Shown here: one piece after another, positions 6,847-8,681 of the stretch
Position numbering within the stretch: the stretch's first letter is position 1
How the letters are laid out: every line of letters starts with the position of its first letter
Source of the DNA: Armatimonadota bacterium
Lineage (GTDB): Bacteria; Armatimonadota; Armatimonadia; Armatimonadales; Armatimonadaceae
Length of the DNA stretch: 8,681 bases
NCBI GenBank assembly: GCA_014381035.1
Contig: JACMIS010000627.1
Span: forward strand, 1 to 8,681
Reading direction: 5' to 3'
Translations under genes and position numbers: made by a program
The notes under the pieces: generated by a model
Told to the model about the DNA's origin: nothing
Database searches by the model: none
What the model saw: only the letters and a program-made list of their open reading frames with translations

Positions 6847-7808
6847 ATGCCGACCGGTTGATACTGGGAATCGATCTGGGGGGTACGAAATCTGCCGCCA
6901 CGTTGCAAAGGCCCGGCGGCGTTGTGCGCTACCGGGTTGCCGCGCCCCCCCGGGCGCAGGTTGGCTCCGACGCGGTGATCGCCGCTTTGATCTCACTCGC
7001 TCGGAACGCGCAACAGGCGGCAATCGACTTCGAAACCGTCGTCGCCGGGTGCGGTATCTCTGCCGGGGCACCTGCGGATGCCGCCCGCGGTATCGTCTAC
7101 CCGGCACCGAACCTGCCGGGTTGGTCGCCGAACGGCACCCCGCTCGCCGAAATTGTCGGCGACGCGCTGCATCTGCCAACCTACCTGGAAAACGACGCGG
7201 ACGCGACCGCGCTTGCCGAATGGCGATTCGGGGCAGGGCGGGGAACCGGGACGATGGTGTTCCTGACACAGGGGACGGGTATCGGGGCGGGATTGGTGCT
7301 GGACGGCAGACTGCATCGCGGCGCGTTCGGGGCGGGCGGCGAGATCGGGCATGTCTGCGTGGACACTTCGGAGACGGCACGGGTTTGTAGTTGCGGCTTG
7401 CGCGGTTGCCTCGAAGCCTACGCATCCGGTCCGTCCGTGATGCGGATAGCACTGCAGAATGGCTATGCCGGGGAGCAGACTGGTGCCGCCGTCGCTGGTG
7501 CCGCGCGAAACGGAGACCCCGCCGCTATCGCCGCGTTCAGACTCGCCGCCGACAAACTGGGGCGCGGACTCGCGGTCCTCGCCATGCTCCTGAACCCCGA
7601 ACGAATCATTCTCGGAACCCTCGCCGTGCATGCGGGCGATCTGCTTCTCGCGGACACCCTGAAATCGCTGCATCGCCACGCCTGGAAACGGCTCACCGAG
7701 ACGGTGACCATCGCTCCCGCCGAACTCGGCGACCGGGCGCAAGATCTCGCCGCGCTCTGCGTCTACCTATCCCGCACCGACGAAAGCAATGGTACAATGT
7801 CCCGGTAA
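6843..7808 (+). CDS. ROK-family sugar kinase (glucokinase-like)
   Basis: A 321-residue cytoplasmic kinase expected to phosphorylate glucose or a related hexose with ATP. The N-terminal phosphate-binding loop ILGIDLGGTK is at 7-16; the sugar-binding END triad is at 116-118 (D118 the likely catalytic base); GTGIGAGLVLDG (144-155) is the second ATP loop; GEIGH (166-170) gives E167 and zinc-ligand H170; CSCGLRGCLE (182-191) is the ROK zinc motif with C182, C184 and C189. There is no N-terminal helix-turn-helix, so it is a kinase rather than a NagC/XylR-type repressor. The ATG at 6843 overlaps the sensor's TGA (ATGA) and no independent ribosome binding site is evident, so it is probably translationally coupled in a two-gene operon. 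Substrate could be glucose, mannose, allose, fructose or an amino sugar; sequence alone does not settle it. Confidence 0.93.
   Translation: MNADRLILGIDLGGTKSAATLQRPGGVVRYRVAAPPRAQVGSDAVIAALISLARNAQQAAIDFETVVAGCGISAGAPADAARGIVYPAPNLPGWSPNGTPLAEIVGDALHLPTYLENDADATALAEWRFGAGRGTGTMVFLTQGTGIGAGLVLDGRLHRGAFGAGGEIGHVCVDTSETARVCSCGLRGCLEAYASGPSVMRIALQNGYAGEQTGAAVAGAARNGDPAAIAAFRLAADKLGRGLAVLAMLLNPERIILGTLAVHAGDLLLADTLKSLHRHAWKRLTETVTIAPAELGDRAQDLAALCVYLSRTDESNGTMSR
7790..7798 (+). promoter_or_regulatory. Candidate extended -10 element upstream of ndk
   Basis: TGGTACAAT lies inside the last codons of the ROK gene and is identical to the nine bases at 5788-5796. No good -35 is seen at 16-18 bp (TCCCGC or ATCCCG). 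If used, the ndk mRNA would start near 7805 and carry a leader of over 200 nt containing the whole palindrome at 7861-8008. Confidence 0.35.
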
Positions 7809-7860
7809 CGCGGCGAAAGTTCAACTAACACCGTCCGTGCTTATACTAAAAGATTTAATG

Positions 7861-8008
7861 CGACCACAAAGGGCGCGAAGGTTAGGAAGGACACAAAGGT
7901 TTTAAGAGCGGGGCTTGCCGGGTCCGTTAAGCGGTATAGTTCAACAAACGGCGCGTAAAACCTTCAAACCCTTTGTGTTCTTCCCAACCTTCGCGCCCTT
8001 TGTGGTCG
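7861..8008. repeat. Large imperfect palindrome, copy 1, built of 9-nt units
   Basis: Left arm 7861-7904 and right arm 7956-8008 are inverted copies with two base differences and one extra 9-nt unit in the right arm. The left arm reads as consecutive 9-mers from 7864: CCACAAAGG, GCGCGAAGG, TTAGGAAGG, ACACAAAGG, TTTTAAGAG. The right arm, read on the minus strand from 8005, gives CCACAAAGG, GCGCGAAGG, TTGGGAAGA, ACACAAAGG, GTTTGAAGG, TTTTACGCG. The loop begins GCGGGGCTTGCCGG (7908-7921), shared with copy 2. It ends 18 bp before ndk. No transposase, obvious target-site duplication or coding content is seen, and no U-tract follows for a terminator. Most likely an interspersed palindromic element that also forms a strong hairpin in the ndk leader. 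Confidence 0.9.
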
Positions 8009-8026
8009 AAACAAGGACATTATTTT

Positions 8027-8440
8027 ATGGAACGAACTTATATTATGGTCAAGCCGGACGGCGTCGAGCGGCGATTATCGGGCGAGATCATCCGCCGCTT
8101 TGAGAACCGCGGATTGAAACTGGTCGGCTTGAAGATGGTCGTCCCGACCCGCGCAGTCGCCGAAAAGCACTACGCCGTTCATGCCGAGCGTCCGTTCTAT
8201 GGCGAGTTGGTCGACTTCGTCACCTCCGGTCCCGTGGTCGCGATGGTCTGGGAAGGCAAAGATGCGATCAAGATCTGCCGCTCGATGATCGGCGCGACCA
8301 AGCCGACCGACGCCGTCCCCGGCACCATTCGCGGCGACTACACGTCCGATATGATGAGCAACCTGATCCACGGCTCCGACGCACCCGAAACCGCCGCCGA
8401 AGAAATCGCCCTCTGGTTCAAGGCGGAAGAACTTCTTTAG
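8027..8440 (+). CDS. ndk: Nucleoside diphosphate kinase
   Basis: A 137-residue cytoplasmic enzyme that equalises NTP and dNTP pools by transferring the gamma-phosphate through a phosphohistidine. The N-terminal [10 protein letters not shown] (7-16) contains the conserved lysine (K9). The signature NLIHGSDA (112-119) contains the catalytic histidine (H115). Family motifs [30 protein letters not shown] and [16 protein letters not shown] are all intact, and length is normal for bacterial Ndk. The ATG at 8027 is chosen because AAGGA (8013-8017) is 9 nt upstream and [12 protein letters not shown] is the normal Ndk start; the frame is open farther up, but that part is the palindrome. Large inverted repeats lie immediately upstream and downstream, which may affect transcript stability or translation. 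Confidence 0.97.
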   Translation: MERTYIMVKPDGVERRLSGEIIRRFENRGLKLVGLKMVVPTRAVAEKHYAVHAERPFYGELVDFVTSGPVVAMVWEGKDAIKICRSMIGATKPTDAVPGTIRGDYTSDMMSNLIHGSDAPETAAEEIALWFKAEELL

Positions 8441-8453
8441 TTTGTGGGAACGG

Positions 8454-8570
8454 ATTCAACCACAAAGGACACAAAGGTTTTTAAGGGCGGGGCTTGCCGG
8501 TTTAGTTTCCCTACTCGGCATTGAGCGACGTGTAAAACCTTAAAAACCTTTGTGTCCTTTGTGGTTGAAT
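8454..8570. repeat. Large perfect palindrome, copy 2, same family
   Basis: Arms 8454-8486 and 8538-8570 are perfect 33-bp inverted repeats around a 51-nt loop. The left arm contains the 9-mers CCACAAAGG (8460-8468), ACACAAAGG (8469-8477) and TTTTTAAGG (8478-8486), followed by the family loop motif GCGGGGCTTGCCGG (8487-8500). The right side of the loop (GTGTAAAACCTT) also matches copy 1. Both copies have the same orientation by loop sequence and bracket ndk. There is no U-tract after the stem, so it is not a standard intrinsic terminator, though a stem this long could still stop or protect transcripts. Confidence 0.92.
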
Positions 8571-8600
8571 TCTGCCTGCATGTTGGCGGTTAGAAATCCG

Positions 8601-8681
8601 ATGCGATTAGAGCCTTACGATTATGAGTTGCCGCCGGAGCGGATCGCGCAGGAGCCGGTGTATCCGCGTGATTCGGCGCGG
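8601..8681 (+). CDS. queA: S-adenosylmethionine:tRNA ribosyltransferase-isomerase, N-terminal fragment
   Basis: Only the first 27 codons are inside the window. They read MRLEPYDYELPPERIAQEPV and end at PRDSAR, matching the characteristic QueA N-terminus (MRLSDFDYELPPELIAQ-type, followed by PRDxSR). QueA transfers and rearranges the ribosyl group of SAM onto 7-aminomethyl-7-deazaguanine in tRNA, making epoxyqueuosine in the queuosine pathway. The ATG at 8601 fits the family start; an in-frame ATG at 8580 would add seven residues without homology support. Neither has a strong ribosome binding site. The gene starts 30 bp after the second palindrome. Confidence 0.88.
   Translation, partial: MRLEPYDYELPPERIAQEPVYPRDSAR

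Noticed and set aside
6742..7742. Long minus-strand open frames (up to about 250 codons) opposite the ROK kinase
   Set aside because: They lie entirely antisense to a gene with all ROK motifs, are Arg/Pro/Ser-rich without any domain, and reflect GC-rich codon bias.
7861..8008. Insertion sequence or MITE with target-site duplication
   Set aside because: The bases outside the arms do not repeat, and no transposase is present. A mobile origin is possible but not supported here.
7861..8570. CRISPR array
   Set aside because: Only two copies, palindromic with long loops, separated by a housekeeping gene; no regular spacers and no cas genes.
8454..8575. Rho-independent terminator after ndk
   Set aside because: The stem is strong, but it is followed by TCTGCCTG rather than a T-run, and the 51-nt loop is far too long for a classical intrinsic terminator.

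Overview
The window is bacterial chromosome with dense, ordinary gene packing and a GC-rich coding bias. It carries housekeeping genes (ilvA, ndk, queA) mixed with carbohydrate genes (a GH78-type glycosidase, a LmbE/PIG-L deacetylase, a ROK sugar kinase) and one unusual membrane sensor. No gene fixes the phylum. The mix of LmbE and GH78 proteins, a HATPase-type anti-sigma module and extended -10 boxes (TGGTACAAT) would fit Armatimonadota or a similar environmental lineage, but that is inference only.

Layout. 3-539 (+) is a small HD-domain protein whose start may lie outside the window. It converges on ilvA (554-1813, -), a short-form threonine deaminase. About 260 bp of divergent intergenic DNA leads to a LmbE-type zinc deacetylase (2079-2912, +), which converges with a 797-residue GH78 alpha-L-rhamnosidase-like protein (2933-5326, -). 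A mostly non-coding stretch follows (5327-5859), with a possible 58-residue ORF and a good candidate promoter. Next is a two-gene operon: an ethylene-receptor-like membrane domain fused to an RsbW-like ATPase (5860-6846, +), overlapping by ATGA a ROK-family sugar kinase (6843-7808, +). Then comes ndk (8027-8440, +), bracketed by two large related palindromes (7861-8008 and 8454-8570), and the first 27 codons of queA (8601 to the end).

The two signals most worth attention are these. First, the sensor keeps every plant ETR1 copper/ethylene-binding residue I can compare, but has no histidine-kinase phosphoacceptor domain; it ends in an anti-sigma-type ATPase and is translationally coupled to a sugar kinase. 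Second, the palindrome family around ndk has arms built from tandem 9-nt units ending in AAGG. The two copies differ by whole units, and the changes are mirrored in both arms.

Functional links. The rhamnosidase, deacetylase and ROK kinase suggest use of plant, algal or microbial glycans, with sugar phosphorylation possibly tied to an environmental small-molecule or redox signal through the sensor. That link is inferred from gene order, not demonstrated.
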